From CBDCEG01 sp965215775 (GTDB taxonomy: Bacteria > Pseudomonadota > Gammaproteobacteria > Cardiobacteriales > Ostreibacteriaceae), in contig CBDCEG010000032.1 of the NCBI GenBank assembly GCA_965215775.1, positions 1-62,213 of the forward strand: a stretch of DNA of 62,213 bases, given 5' to 3'. The notes under the pieces are model-generated. The model saw nothing but the letters and a program-made list of their open reading frames with translations. It was not told the DNA's origin and ran no database searches. Positions within the stretch are counted from its first letter, which is position 1. The number at the start of each line of letters is the position of its first letter. Shown one piece after another: positions 1 to 12,009 of this stretch. The translations under genes and the position numbers were made by a program.

Positions 1-169
1 AACTGTGTTTTGTTTCTATAGAAATTTTCTTTAATAAAGATATTATTTCAGAAGATTTTCTATTAATTTTCCTAGTGTTAGTCTTTTTATAAAATGTATT
101 TTTAGGAACCCCATAAGCAGTGCATAATTCAGTTATTGAGTAATTTTTATTTGCCATTTTTATTTTCAT
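1..169 (-). CDS. IS3-family transposase OrfB, N-terminal fragment (runs off the window)
   Basis: Matches the start of the OrfB of copy 2. It encodes the helix-turn-helix segment that precedes the DDE catalytic core, beginning at the ATG at 169. Only about 56 codons are visible. In IS3 elements OrfB is normally made as an OrfAB fusion through -1 frameshifting rather than from its own start. Confidence 0.7.
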   Translation of the reverse strand, partial: MKIKMANKNYSITELCTAYGVPKNTFYKKTNTRKINRKSSEIISLLKKISIETKHS

Positions 170-184
170 AATAACTTCAGTTTT

Positions 185-490
185 TTAGTTTTTTTGAATA
201 AAAATGGCAGCAGCCTTTTTTAAAATTTCATTGTCTCTTTTAGCCCTCCAAAGCTGTTTCCTAAGGTCTTGAATCTCCTGCTGCTGAGCTGTCAACGCTC
301 TTTTGCCATCTGGAGTTTTCCCACCTAATTCGTCAATATATTGTTTTTTCCAACGCGCAACAGCTGATTTTCCTGCACCAGAAATTTCTTGAATTTGACT
401 ATTTGTATAATTTTCATGCACCATAAGCTTTGCATAATCAAGCTTTTGCTCTACAGTCCAAGTTTTTCTTTGTTTGTTAATTTTTGACAT
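185..490 (-). CDS. IS3-family transposase OrfA (copy 1)
   Basis: 101-residue helix-turn-helix DNA-binding protein, identical to the OrfA at 2867-3172. It has the IS3 OrfA layout: an N-terminal HTH (WTVEQKLDYAKLMV, then GAGKSAVARWKKQY) and a C-terminal leucine-zipper-like helix ending LRKQLWRAKRDNEILKKA. It ends at a TAA just after the slippery A AAA AAC heptamer. OrfA binds the element ends and, alone, usually represses transposition. Confidence 0.88.
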   Translation of the reverse strand: MSKINKQRKTWTVEQKLDYAKLMVHENYTNSQIQEISGAGKSAVARWKKQYIDELGGKTPDGKRALTAQQQEIQDLRKQLWRAKRDNEILKKAAAIFIQKN

Positions 491-551
491 AATTTTTTCC
501 TCTTAAAAGTGTATTATAGGCTAAAAATCTGTCCCATAAAACTGAACCACT

Positions 552-1359
552 TCAAATTCTAATTCTACCGCGCAAAGGAATATACCTATCGGTGCTTCTG
601 GTCAAAATAGCTTTCATTCCTTTTACTTTATTTATTTCTTTTTGTAATTCTTTGGCAATTTGTAAAACAACTGTTTTTTCTTTAGTTTTATTTGCACCAA
701 TTGAGCCAGGATCTTTTCCACCATGCCCAGCATCAATGACTATAATTGTTTTTTGTGAGCTTATTGGTCGATTTTTTGGTTTAGAAACTGTTATAACTTT
801 AGGAGTTGCTTTTGGTTTTACTTTTACAGGTTTCTTTGGTGTAACAATAACAACTGGAGTTTTTTGTGGTATTTCATAAGGTTCTAATAAAATATTAACA
901 GGTCGTTTTTTTACTGACTTTACAACCTGTTGCTCGTCTGAAACTTTATTATCATAAATATCTATAACTATTCTATATCCTCTGCCAATACTTGGCTCAG
1001 GCATTAATTGAGTGATTTTCCATTTGAAATTATATTTTAAATCAAGCACGACACGCATAGTTTTATCAGGTCTCACACCTGTTCTGACTTTTGTTATTCC
1101 ACGGTTTTTAAAGGATAGTTTATTTCTATAATTTTTTGAATATTTAGAGTCTACATCAACAATTATTCTATTTGGATTTGCAAGGCTAAAAAAATCAAAC
1201 TTAGCTTTATTAGTTAAGTCCAAAACTATTTGAACTCTATCTTCTAGTGAGTTTGAGCGAATAGTTTTTATTCCTGCAAAAGCTGGTTGATAGACCTAAA
1301 ACCAAAAGTAAAAATGGTATTAGAATTATTTTATTTAGTTTGATTTGTTGATAATTCAT
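552..1359 (-). pseudogene. amiC: N-acetylmuramoyl-L-alanine amidase AmiC, truncated and frameshifted
   Basis: AmiC-type periplasmic amidase that cleaves septal peptidoglycan for daughter-cell separation. An AMIN domain (about the first 95 residues from 1223), a Pro/Lys/Val-rich linker and the start of the Amidase_3 domain (VIDAGHGGKDPGS, first zinc histidine) are visible. The sequence stops after LTRSTDRYIPLRGR at the end of an IS3-family element, so the later zinc ligands and catalytic glutamate are lost. The true start is probably the ATG at 1359, with AGGAG upstream and a hydrophobic signal sequence. The signal-peptide frame and the AMIN frame (QPAFAGIKTIRSNS) differ by one base near 1295, so the gene is broken at both ends. 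Confidence 0.85.
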
Positions 1360-1372
1360 ATATTAATTACTC

Positions 1373-1460
1373 CTATAATTCACAGTATTTTTTAGATTTT
1401 ATTACTTCTTTACCAAGCATTTTTCTCTCTGGATTCAAGTCTAATTTTAGTTTTCCAGAT
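1373..1460 (-). pseudogene. Probable out-of-frame C-terminus of the kinase-like gene
   Basis: Downstream of the chimera's stop, the +1-shifted frame stays open from the AAAAAAG run at about 1468 to a TAG at 1373-1375. It reads KRCKSGKLKLDLNPERKM then LGKEVIKSKKYCEL. The end falls 13 bases before the amiC start, a normal operon spacing. I infer that the kinase-like protein once ended here, directly upstream of amiC, and that a one-base slip in the A-run gave the present earlier stop. Confidence 0.4.
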
Positions 1461-2546
1461 TTACATCTTTTTTGGCACAATTGAAGTTAGTGATTTAACT
1501 AACTTTCTAAATCTATTCCAGTCTTTCCCAGTAAAAAGCGCTTCTGTTTTGAAAAAAGTTTTAGTTTCTTTTTTATTTATAACAGAGTTTAAATATAGAA
1601 GTTTTCTGTAAGTTTTAAAACTCATATGAGAAATTCTTTTGAATATTTTTGAATTTCTTGTTCTATTTATTCGTTTAACACCACAGTCATTATCTTTTAA
1701 AACTAACCTTTTAACTACTAAAATATTATTTTCTTTTATATCATTTTTTGTGAGTTTGTTTTTTTTCTTTATAAGTTTTTTCTTTATTTTTTTACCCTTT
1801 AAAGAATAATAGTAAGTCTTATAATGAATATTTGCAAACCTATCCTCTTGACTCAAAAGATAATCTAGAACTAGCATATCTGAATAATCTTTTAACTGAA
1901 ATAGCTTAGGAATACTGTGTTTTTCTTTAAACTTTCTTCTTGATAATATTCTCACAAAAGGCTGTTTTTTAAGTTTTTTATAGGTGCTTTTTGCTCTTGC
2001 AATATAAAATTCTTTATATCTTTCTTCTTTTTTCACATTCTTTTTTAATGCGCCAAAAATTTGTTTGTAATCAGTTGTAAATACATTTTTATAATTATCT
2101 ACTTCTTCAGTAACTTCTTGATGACTTTTAAAACTTAAATAATTTAATCTTTCAGACTTTAGACTCCTAAAAAACCTTTCCATTACAGCATTATCCCAAC
2201 AGTTTCCTTTTCTGCTAACACTCTTTGTTATATGCAAATTTACACAAAAATCAACAAATAAATTAGACGTATATTGCACGCCACGATCTGAGTGAAATAA
2301 TAATTTGCTTGTATCTGGATGTTTTCTTCTAATTGCGTTTTGAAGTGCTTTTTTTGCAAGTTTTGCATTCGGTTTTTGCGACAAACTCCAGCCCACAATT
2401 TCTTTTGTTGCAAGGTCAAGAACCGTCGCTAAATAGCTCCAGCCTTGATGATTTCGGATATAAGTTATATCGCCAACCCAATGTGTATTTGGTGTTTTTT
2501 GATTAAATTCTCTATTTAAAATATTATCAGAAATAATTTTAGACAC
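1461..2546 (-). pseudogene. Chimera: IS3 OrfB core fused in frame to the C-terminal part of a kinase-like protein
   Basis: 361-residue open frame from a GTG at 2546. Residues 1-150 are the IS3 OrfB DDE integrase core (D26 in GDITYI, D87 in HSDRG, E123 in VMERFF). At about base 2096 homology to the IS ends and about 211 residues of unrelated Lys-rich protein follow in the same frame. That tail has DYLLSQEDRFANIH (229-241) and LVLKDNDCG (281-289), which resemble the catalytic loop and metal-binding motif of FAM20C/HipA-like kinases. The codon just before GTG is an in-frame TGA that separates this frame from the first part of OrfB at 2547-2852. Kinase assignment is inference from these two motifs; the N-lobe is absent. 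Confidence 0.6.
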
Positions 2547-2852
2547 TCATTCTTTGGGGTAATAGTGTTTTTTTCTTGGTGTAATTGCTTGAATATTAGC
2601 AAGTTTCATCAATGAAGCTACTTTAAAAATACCAATCTTAATACCGTAAAGTTGGAGTTCTTTTTGCATTCTTCTTTTCCCATAACTGTGTTTTGTTTCT
2701 ATAGAAATTTTCTTTAATAAAGATATTATTTCAGAAGATTTTCTATTAATTTTCCTAGTGTTAGTCTTTTTATAAAATGTATTTTTAGGAACCCCATAAG
2801 CAGTGCATAATTCAGTTATTGAGTAATTTTTATTTGCCATTTTTATTTTCAT
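2547..2852 (-). pseudogene. IS3-family transposase OrfB, N-terminal part, ended by an in-frame TGA
   Basis: Encodes the HTH_21 region preceding the integrase core (ISIETKHSYGKRRMQKEL, then LMKLANIQAI) and stops after HYYPKE. The TGA at 2547-2549 is in the same frame as the continuing core, which resumes at the next codon (GTG, 2546). This is a nonsense change rather than a frameshift. OrfB is thus cut into two pieces in this copy. Confidence 0.75.
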
Positions 2853-2866
2853 AATAACTTCAGTTT

Positions 2867-3172
2867 TTAGTTTTTTTGAATAAAAATGGCAGCAGCCTTT
2901 TTTAAAATTTCATTGTCTCTTTTAGCCCTCCAAAGCTGTTTCCTAAGGTCTTGAATCTCCTGCTGCTGAGCTGTCAACGCTCTTTTGCCATCTGGAGTTT
3001 TCCCACCTAATTCGTCAATATATTGTTTTTTCCAACGCGCAACAGCTGATTTTCCTGCACCAGAAATTTCTTGAATTTGACTATTTGTATAATTTTCATG
3101 CACCATAAGCTTTGCATAATCAAGCTTTTGCTCTACAGTCCAAGTTTTTCTTTGTTTGTTAATTTTTGACAT
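2867..3172 (-). CDS. IS3-family transposase OrfA (copy 2)
   Basis: 101 residues, identical to the OrfA of copy 1. It has an N-terminal helix-turn-helix and a C-terminal helix rich in Leu/Lys. It ends CAA AAA AAC TAA, with the slippery heptamer immediately before the stop, so -1 slippage would carry ribosomes into the OrfB frame. ATG at 3172 is preceded by GAGGAAAAAATT, a usable ribosome binding site. Confidence 0.88.
   Translation of the reverse strand: MSKINKQRKTWTVEQKLDYAKLMVHENYTNSQIQEISGAGKSAVARWKKQYIDELGGKTPDGKRALTAQQQEIQDLRKQLWRAKRDNEILKKAAAIFIQKN
2870..2876 (-). promoter_or_regulatory. Programmed -1 ribosomal frameshift site (A AAA AAC)
   Basis: On the minus strand OrfA ends with the heptamer A AAA AAC followed by TAA. 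A -1 slip reads AAA AAA CTA AAA ACT GAA GTT ATT ATG and continues in the OrfB frame without a stop until the TGA at 2547. This is the classical IS3-family signal for making OrfAB transposase. In copy 1 an extra A after the heptamer makes the same frame end in TGA. Confidence 0.8.
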
Positions 3173-3236
3173 AATTTTTTCCTCTTAAAAGTGTATTATA
3201 GGCTAAAAATCTGTCCCATAAAACTGAACCACTTCA

Positions 3237-3484
3237 GTTAGCAGAAAAGGAAACTGTTGGGATAATGCTGTAATGGAAAGGTTTTTTAGGAGTCTAAAGT
3301 CTGAAAGATTAAATTATTTAAGTTTTAAAAGTCATCAAGAAGTTACTGAAGAAGTAGATAGTTATATATATTTTTATAATTATAAGAGGTTAAATTCCGC
3401 AATAAATTACATGACACCAAATGAAAAATTTAATAGAATGATAAATGTCGCTTAAAAAGTGTTCCATAAAATTAGACCATTACA
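3237..3484 (+). mobile_element. IS3-family remnant: 3' end of OrfB and right terminus, opposite orientation
   Basis: Carries the last part of OrfB on the plus strand (RKGNCWDNAVMERFFRSLKS onward, ending NEKFNRMINVA, stop at 3453-3455). It then ends with GTTCCATAAAATTAGACCATTACA, an imperfect inverted match of the left terminus. It begins exactly at the left end of copy 2, so copy 2 appears to have inserted into an older reversed IS3 copy whose 5' part was later lost. Confidence 0.75.
3435..3471 (+). repeat. 37-bp IS3 right-end segment, first copy
   Basis: The sequence from AGAATGATAAATGTCGC to GTTCCATAAAA occurs again at 3914-3950. It covers the last codons of OrfB and part of the right terminal repeat. 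Confidence 0.85.
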
Positions 3485-3731
3485 ACCTTTACTAACTGAT
3501 TTATATAAAAATACAGAGGTTCTAGCTGATAAAGGTTACTTTTCAAATAAAAATAACAAAATAAAACTCAAAAGATATGTTATAGAACAAAGCTTTGGCA
3601 CACTAAAAAGAATATTTGGATTTAGTAGAGCTGCATATTTTGGGCTTAAAAAAGTTTTAGCGCAAAGCCTCTTGAAATGTATGTGTTTAAATTTACTAAA
3701 AGCTTCAAACAAAGTAACTTTTGATAAATAA
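3485..3731 (+). pseudogene. IS5-family transposase remnant
   Basis: Encodes pieces of a DDE transposase: TEVLADKGYFSNKNN (second Asp region) followed almost at once by IEQSFGTLKRIFGFSRAAY (the Glu-containing Y-R-E-K region), then NLLKASNK and a stop. The segment normally between these motifs is missing, so there is an internal deletion. The 5' end is cut off by the IS3 terminus at 3484. An upstream ATG at 3459 lies within the IS3 right end and is not a real start. Confidence 0.65.
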
Positions 3732-3913
3732 ATTAAATAAGTGGTAAAAATACACTTTTTTAAATAGAAATATTGTAAATTAACAAAAAAATAGTTTAAA
3801 TTTCAAATTAATAAAAATATTTGAGGTTTTTAGGGGCTTTTTTTCAGTTATTTTTTTTAAAAATTAAGTGATTTTATCTGAAAATATTTAAATCGATTTA
3901 ATGCAAAGGTCTC

Positions 3914-3950
3914 AGAATGATAAATGTCGCTTAAAAAGTGTTCCATAAAA
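3914..3950 (+). repeat. 37-bp IS3 right-end segment, second copy beside the rRNA terminator
   Basis: Exact repeat of 3435-3471, now joined to the A-run of the rRNA operon terminator. It shows that another IS3 copy once lay here or that a rearrangement ended at this terminator. The 182 bases between the IS5 remnant and this repeat (3732-3913) hold no gene I can support. Confidence 0.8.
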
Positions 3951-3980
3951 AAAGCCCCTATCATTTCTGACAGGGGCTTC
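3947..3980 (-). terminator. Rho-independent terminator of the rRNA operon
   Basis: On the minus strand GAAGCCCCTGTC, a short loop and GATAGGGGCTTTTTTT form a GC-rich hairpin followed by a T-run, just after 5S rRNA. Confidence 0.9.
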
Positions 3981-3991
3981 TAAATTTAAAA

Positions 3992-4106
3992 ACTGGCATT
4001 GACCTACTTTCACATGGGGAGACCCCACACTATCATCGGCGATGACTCGTTTCACTTCTGAGTTCGGAATGGAATCAGGTGGTACCAAGTCTCTATGGAT
4101 GCCAGT
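3992..4106 (-). rRNA. rrf: 5S ribosomal RNA
   Basis: About 115 bases. The minus strand reads CTGGCATCCATAGAGACTT at the 5' end, contains the conserved CCATTCCGAACTCAGAAGTG loop and ends TAGGTCAATGCCAG, which pairs with the 5' end. It is the last gene of the operon, 132 bases after 23S. Confidence 0.93.
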
Positions 4107-4150
4107 AAACTGGTTGCTATTTAGAAAATAATAATTCATCTCTAAATTAA

Positions 4151-4175
4151 GCTCTTTAACAAACAAAGTCAAAAA
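4151..4175 (-). other. 23S processing stem, 3' arm
   Basis: Between 23S and 5S. In the transcript this segment (GACTTTGTTTGTTAAAGAG) is complementary to the segment at 7461-7488 upstream of 23S (CTTTAACAATTAGCAAAGTC), so they can form the long stem cut by RNase III during maturation. An inner stem is made by ACTTAAG..ATATGGTTAAG near 4229-4247 and its complement near 7119-7141. Confidence 0.55.
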
Positions 4176-4238
4176 ATAAATAATAGTAAATACAAAGTTT
4201 CTTTACTCAAAATAATCATATAAAAAACTTAAGCGTTA

Positions 4239-7126
<2,888 letters not shown>

Positions 7127-7460
7127 ATATAACCTTAAGTTTTCTATTTCTTAATAATACTCAGTATAATTAGTATTATTTTTCTTTAGAAAAGGTTATA
7201 TGTAACTAACCTTAAATTTTTATATAGTCTGATTAATTTCTTTCAATTTTATTGCTTTGAGCATTTTATCTTCAATAATTCATAAGAATTAAATTCAATA
7301 AAACAAACACGACAATAAGTAACTTTGTATTTTAAATTTACTAATAACTATAAAATCAACAAAAACTTGGGGATAACCAAATTCTCATATATTTCTTACA
7401 TTAATAAACTTTTTACTGTGCTAGATAATTCGTTGAGAGACCAATTATCTAACGTTTTCT

Positions 7461-7490
7461 TTCTTGACTTTGCTAATTGTTAAAGATCTT
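7461..7490 (-). promoter_or_regulatory. Spacer boxA-like antitermination site and 5' arm of the 23S processing stem
   Basis: The minus strand reads ATCTTTAACAATTAGC, close to the boxA consensus found before 23S in gammaproteobacterial spacers, where Nus factors load. The same bases pair with 4151-4175. The rest of the 593-base 23S-to-tRNA spacer (7127-7719) shows no gene. Confidence 0.5.
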
Positions 7491-7719
7491 TGCTAAATAG
7501 CAAATTTAAATTAACTTAAAACTAAATTTTTGATACTTTATAACCATTCTAAAAATGATTACTAAGATATTTATTCAATAAGTTAAGTAAACTTTGATTT
7601 ACTATCTAAACAAGTTAAAGCAATTGATTGAGACTTTTACCAATTAAATTTAATAATTTTAAATCTACATCAGCAATAGCTTTTAGTATTTAAAATAAAA
7701 TACTAACTAGCCACTATAT

Positions 7720-7796
<77 letters not shown>

Positions 7797-7801
7797 TTAG
7801 T

Positions 7802-7877
7802 TGGTGGAGCTAAGCAGGATCGAACTGCTGACCTCCTGCGTGCAAGGCAGGCGCTCTCCCAGCTGAGCTATAGCCCC
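7802..7877 (-). tRNA. tRNA-Ala (TGC)
   Basis: 76 bases with encoded CCA. The minus strand begins GGGGCTATAGCTCAG, with anticodon loop CTTGCACG (anticodon TGC). It is the first tRNA after 16S and is only 5 bases from tRNA-Ile. Confidence 0.95.
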
Positions 7878-8033
7878 ATTTAAAACTACCTAAAGACTAA
7901 ATTTATATAAATTCTACCCATTCTTTTCTATACTTGAAATATATTTTCAATAAACAACTTCAAATATGAAATTAAAACTAGTAAAAGATAAATTAATAAA
8001 GAATTTTTGCTATCTCTTTGCTTTAACAATAAA

Positions 8034-8068
8034 AATAATTTGTGTCGAACATCCTACTCATCAATTCG
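8034..8068 (-). other. 16S processing stem, 3' arm
   Basis: The transcript segment GAATTGATGAGTAGGATG..TTCGACACAAATTATT is complementary, with G-U pairs and a few mismatches, to the leader segment at 9731-9765 on the other side of 16S. This is the arrangement expected for the RNase III stem that brackets 16S. Confidence 0.6.
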
Positions 8069-8095
8069 CAGACTCTCTTTACGAGGCCTCTTCTT

Positions 8096-9637
<1,542 letters not shown>

Positions 9638-9730
9638 AACCTTTTTCTATTTTTAAAACTAGCGTTTGCGTTTCAAATAAATTACTAAAACCAATAAATT
9701 AATCTTAGAAATCTACAAAACGACTTTTTT

Positions 9731-9790
9731 GGAATTGACGAGCAAAATGCTCGCACAAATTATTTCTATTTCTATTTTTTTAAAGAACTC
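9731..9790 (-). promoter_or_regulatory. rRNA leader: boxA-like site and 16S processing stem, 5' arm
   Basis: On the minus strand GAGTTCTTTAAAA (9777-9790) resembles boxA of rRNA leaders. Bases 9731-9765 (GTGCGAGCATTTTGCTCGTC) form a local hairpin and also pair with 8034-8068 downstream of 16S. Confidence 0.5.
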
Positions 9791-9814
9791 TGAGTCGCCT
9801 CAGTGAGATGCCAA

Positions 9815-9842
9815 ATTATACAGACTAAACATACCTCGTCAA
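9815..9842 (-). promoter_or_regulatory. rRNA operon promoter
   Basis: On the minus strand TTGACG, 16 bases, then TATAAT: a strong sigma-70 promoter about 180 bases before 16S and just after the lpxC stop codon. The sequence after the -10 (TTGGCATCTC) is compatible with an rRNA start region. Confidence 0.8.
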
Positions 9843-9894
9843 CTACTTTTTGAAAGTTTTTTGAATTAATTTTTAAACCATTGAAAAGTATAAA

Positions 9895-10812
9895 CTAAAA
9901 GCTGAGATTTATTTCAGAATAAGTTTTATCAAAAAGAACCTCATCTTTATCCAGCTCTTTAATCTCATATGCATCTTTATCGGCCAACAGTGCAATGTAT
10001 AATTTATTATTTAAATCATGCCCTGATTTATAGCCAATATAGTTACCAAGAATTGAATAACCCTCTAAGTACAAATCCCCTATCGCATCTAAAACCTTAT
10101 GCCTAACAAACTCATCTTTGTACCTAAGACCTTTATCGTTTAGGACTCTATATTTATCTAAAACCACAGCGTTATCTAGACTTCCACCTAAAGCTAGGTT
10201 ATTTTGTCTTAAAAACTCAATATCCCCCAAAAAACCAAAAGTTCTAGCTCTTGATATCTCTTGAATGTAATTTTTCTTATTTAGTAAAAATGATATATGA
10301 GGATTAGATTTTTTAATTGCTGGGTGGGTGAAATCTATAGCAAAGTCTAATTTAAATCCTTGGGAATAAGGCAGTAACCTTGCAATCTTATCACCATCGG
10401 TAACTACAACTTCTTTTTTAATTATTAAAAATTTTTTTGCTAAATCTTGCTCCAACACTCCTGCTTGCTGCAATAAATAAACAAATGGAGCTGATGAGCC
10501 ATCTACAATAGGAACTTCTGGAGAGCTTAACTCAACAATAACATTATCTATACCAAATCCAGATAGAGCTGACATAATATGTTCAATTGTTGCTACTTTG
10601 ACGCCATCTTTTTCAATAACTGTGCAAAGCATTGTATCAGTTACTAATCTAGCACCTACCTTTATCTCAACAACAGGATCCAAATCAATACGCCTAAAAC
10701 GAATACCACTACCTGCTTTTGCTGGTAGGATATTCATTTCTACGGCATTTCCAGAGTGTAATCCAACACCAACAATGGAAACTTTTTTTTGAATTGTTCT
10801 TTGAAGGATCAT
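9895..10812 (-). CDS. lpxC: UDP-3-O-acyl-N-acetylglucosamine deacetylase LpxC
   Basis: Zinc-dependent deacetylase that commits UDP-acyl-GlcNAc to lipid A synthesis in the cytoplasm. At 305 residues it has the usual length. The zinc and catalytic residues are in place: H78 (TIEHIMSALSG), H238 and D242 (FVRHKVLDAIGDL), and H265 (SGHD). It is last in the division cluster, 22 bases after ftsZ, the conserved gammaproteobacterial order. The C-terminus (TYSEINLSF) lies just before the rRNA promoter. The gene implies a lipopolysaccharide outer membrane. Confidence 0.97.
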   Translation of the reverse strand: MILQRTIQKKVSIVGVGLHSGNAVEMNILPAKAGSGIRFRRIDLDPVVEIKVGARLVTDTMLCTVIEKDGVKVATIEHIMSALSGFGIDNVIVELSSPEVPIVDGSSAPFVYLLQQAGVLEQDLAKKFLIIKKEVVVTDGDKIARLLPYSQGFKLDFAIDFTHPAIKKSNPHISFLLNKKNYIQEISRARTFGFLGDIEFLRQNNLALGGSLDNAVVLDKYRVLNDKGLRYKDEFVRHKVLDAIGDLYLEGYSILGNYIGYKSGHDLNNKLYIALLADKDAYEIKELDKDEVLFDKTYSEINLSF

Positions 10813-10834
10813 ATTTTAAAGGTATTTAATCAAA

Positions 10835-11986
10835 TTAATCTACTTTTTTTCTTAAAAATGCTGGAATATCTAAATCTAAATATCCAGGTTTTTTTGCTTT
10901 AGCAACTGGCTCTTCTTTTTGAGGCGTTTCTTTAGCTTTTGTTGCATTTTGTGTTAATACTTTTTTTGTTGTAATTTGACCTGTAGATGGGGCTGCATAT
11001 TTAGGAACATTCTCGTTATTAATTCCTGTAGCAACGATAGTAACTCTAACTTCATCGTCAATATCTGGATCCATAACAGTTCCCATAATTACAATTGAGT
11101 CATCATCAATAATTTCTCTAATAATATTACCTACAATTTCATACTCATGTAATCCAAAATCACTTCCCGCAGTAACATTTACTAATATTCCTCTAGCACC
11201 ATTTAAATCAATACTTTCTAAAAGTGGGCTTGATATTGCTTTTTCTGTAGCCTCTTGAGCTCTATTATCTCCTGTAGCAGTTCCTGCACCCATCATGGCC
11301 ACGCCTTGCTCTGACATTACTGTTTTCACATCCGCGAAATCAACATTCATGAGGCCTGGTCGTATAATTAAATCTGAAATACCTTGAACTGCACCATACA
11401 GAACACTATTAGCGGTATCAAATGCTTGTGAAATATTTGCAGTTTTCCCAGCAACAGCCAGCAATCTATCATTTGGAATTGTAATAAGTGAATCTACATG
11501 GCTTGCTAGCTCTGCTATTCCTTTGCTTGCAAAGTTACTTCTTTTATTCCCTTCAAAGGTAAATGGTCTTGTAACAATCGCAACAGTAAGAATTCCTGCT
11601 TGTTTTGCAATTTCAGCAATTACAGGAGCCGCACCAGTTCCAGTTCCACCACCCATTCCAGCGGCTATAAACAACATATCTGTTCCTTGTAAAATATCTT
11701 CCAAATCTTCTTTATCTTCTATAGCTGCTTTTCGCCCTATTTCAGGATTTGCACCAGCACCTAATCCTCTAGTTACATCTTTTCCTAGTTGAATTTTATT
11801 TTTAACTTGAGAGCTATTTAATGCTTGCAGGTCTGTATTTGCACAATAAAGCTCAACACCTTGCAAATCTCTTTCAAGCATATATTGAATAGCATTTCCG
11901 CCACCGCCACCAACTCCAATTACTTTAATTACTGCTGGTTGCAGACCTGTTGATTTAGTACTTTCTTCTATTAGTTCAAATGCCAT
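10835..11986 (-). CDS. ftsZ: Cell division protein FtsZ
   Basis: Tubulin-like GTPase that forms the division ring. 383 residues. GTP-binding segments GVGGGGGNA (24-32) and the tubulin signature GGGTGTG (112-118) are intact, as is the synergy-loop region containing NVDFADVKTVM. A variable Lys/Pro/Glu linker precedes the conserved C-terminal peptide LDIPAFLRKK (373-382), which binds FtsA and ZipA. It lies directly after ftsA (23-base gap). Nothing is missing. Confidence 0.98.
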   Translation of the reverse strand: MAFELIEESTKSTGLQPAVIKVIGVGGGGGNAIQYMLERDLQGVELYCANTDLQALNSSQVKNKIQLGKDVTRGLGAGANPEIGRKAAIEDKEDLEDILQGTDMLFIAAGMGGGTGTGAAPVIAEIAKQAGILTVAIVTRPFTFEGNKRSNFASKGIAELASHVDSLITIPNDRLLAVAGKTANISQAFDTANSVLYGAVQGISDLIIRPGLMNVDFADVKTVMSEQGVAMMGAGTATGDNRAQEATEKAISSPLLESIDLNGARGILVNVTAGSDFGLHEYEIVGNIIREIIDDDSIVIMGTVMDPDIDDEVRVTIVATGINNENVPKYAAPSTGQITTKKVLTQNATKAKETPQKEEPVAKAKKPGYLDLDIPAFLRKKVD

Positions 11987-12009
11987 TTTTTAACCTCAAT
12001 ATATATTTA

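Larger units (their letters stand above)
1..554 (-). mobile_element. IS3-family element, copy 1 (partial, cut by window edge)
   Basis: Bases 1-554 repeat 2684-3236 almost base for base, the clear difference being one extra T in the run at 181-186. The end at 554 reads TGAAGTGGTTCAG on the minus strand, a TG-starting terminus typical of IS3-family (IS150-like) elements. The element lies directly against the truncated amiC, so it or a later rearrangement removed the 3' part of that gene. The rest of the element is outside the window. On the minus strand the extra A creates a TGA in the frame used by the OrfAB fusion, so this copy may not make a full transposase. Confidence 0.85.
2096..3236 (-). 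mobile_element. IS3-family element, copy 2, missing its right end
   Basis: Left terminus at 3236 (TGAAGTGG on the minus strand), then OrfA, the frameshift site and OrfB. Homology stops at about 2096, some 30 codons before the expected end of OrfB as judged from the fragment at 3237-3484. The right inverted repeat is therefore missing and the element should not transpose on its own. The breakpoint is an ATAATTATAA-like AT-rich stretch that also occurs further along in the intact OrfB, which would fit microhomology-mediated joining. Confidence 0.8.

Noticed and set aside
1461..2546. HipA toxin gene
   Set aside because: Only catalytic-loop-like motifs resemble HipA; the HipA N-domain and a HipB partner are absent.
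3459..3731. A single 90-codon gene on the plus strand
   Set aside because: Its first codons are the IS3 right terminus and the remainder is an IS5-family transposase with an internal deletion; it is a chance joining of two remnants.
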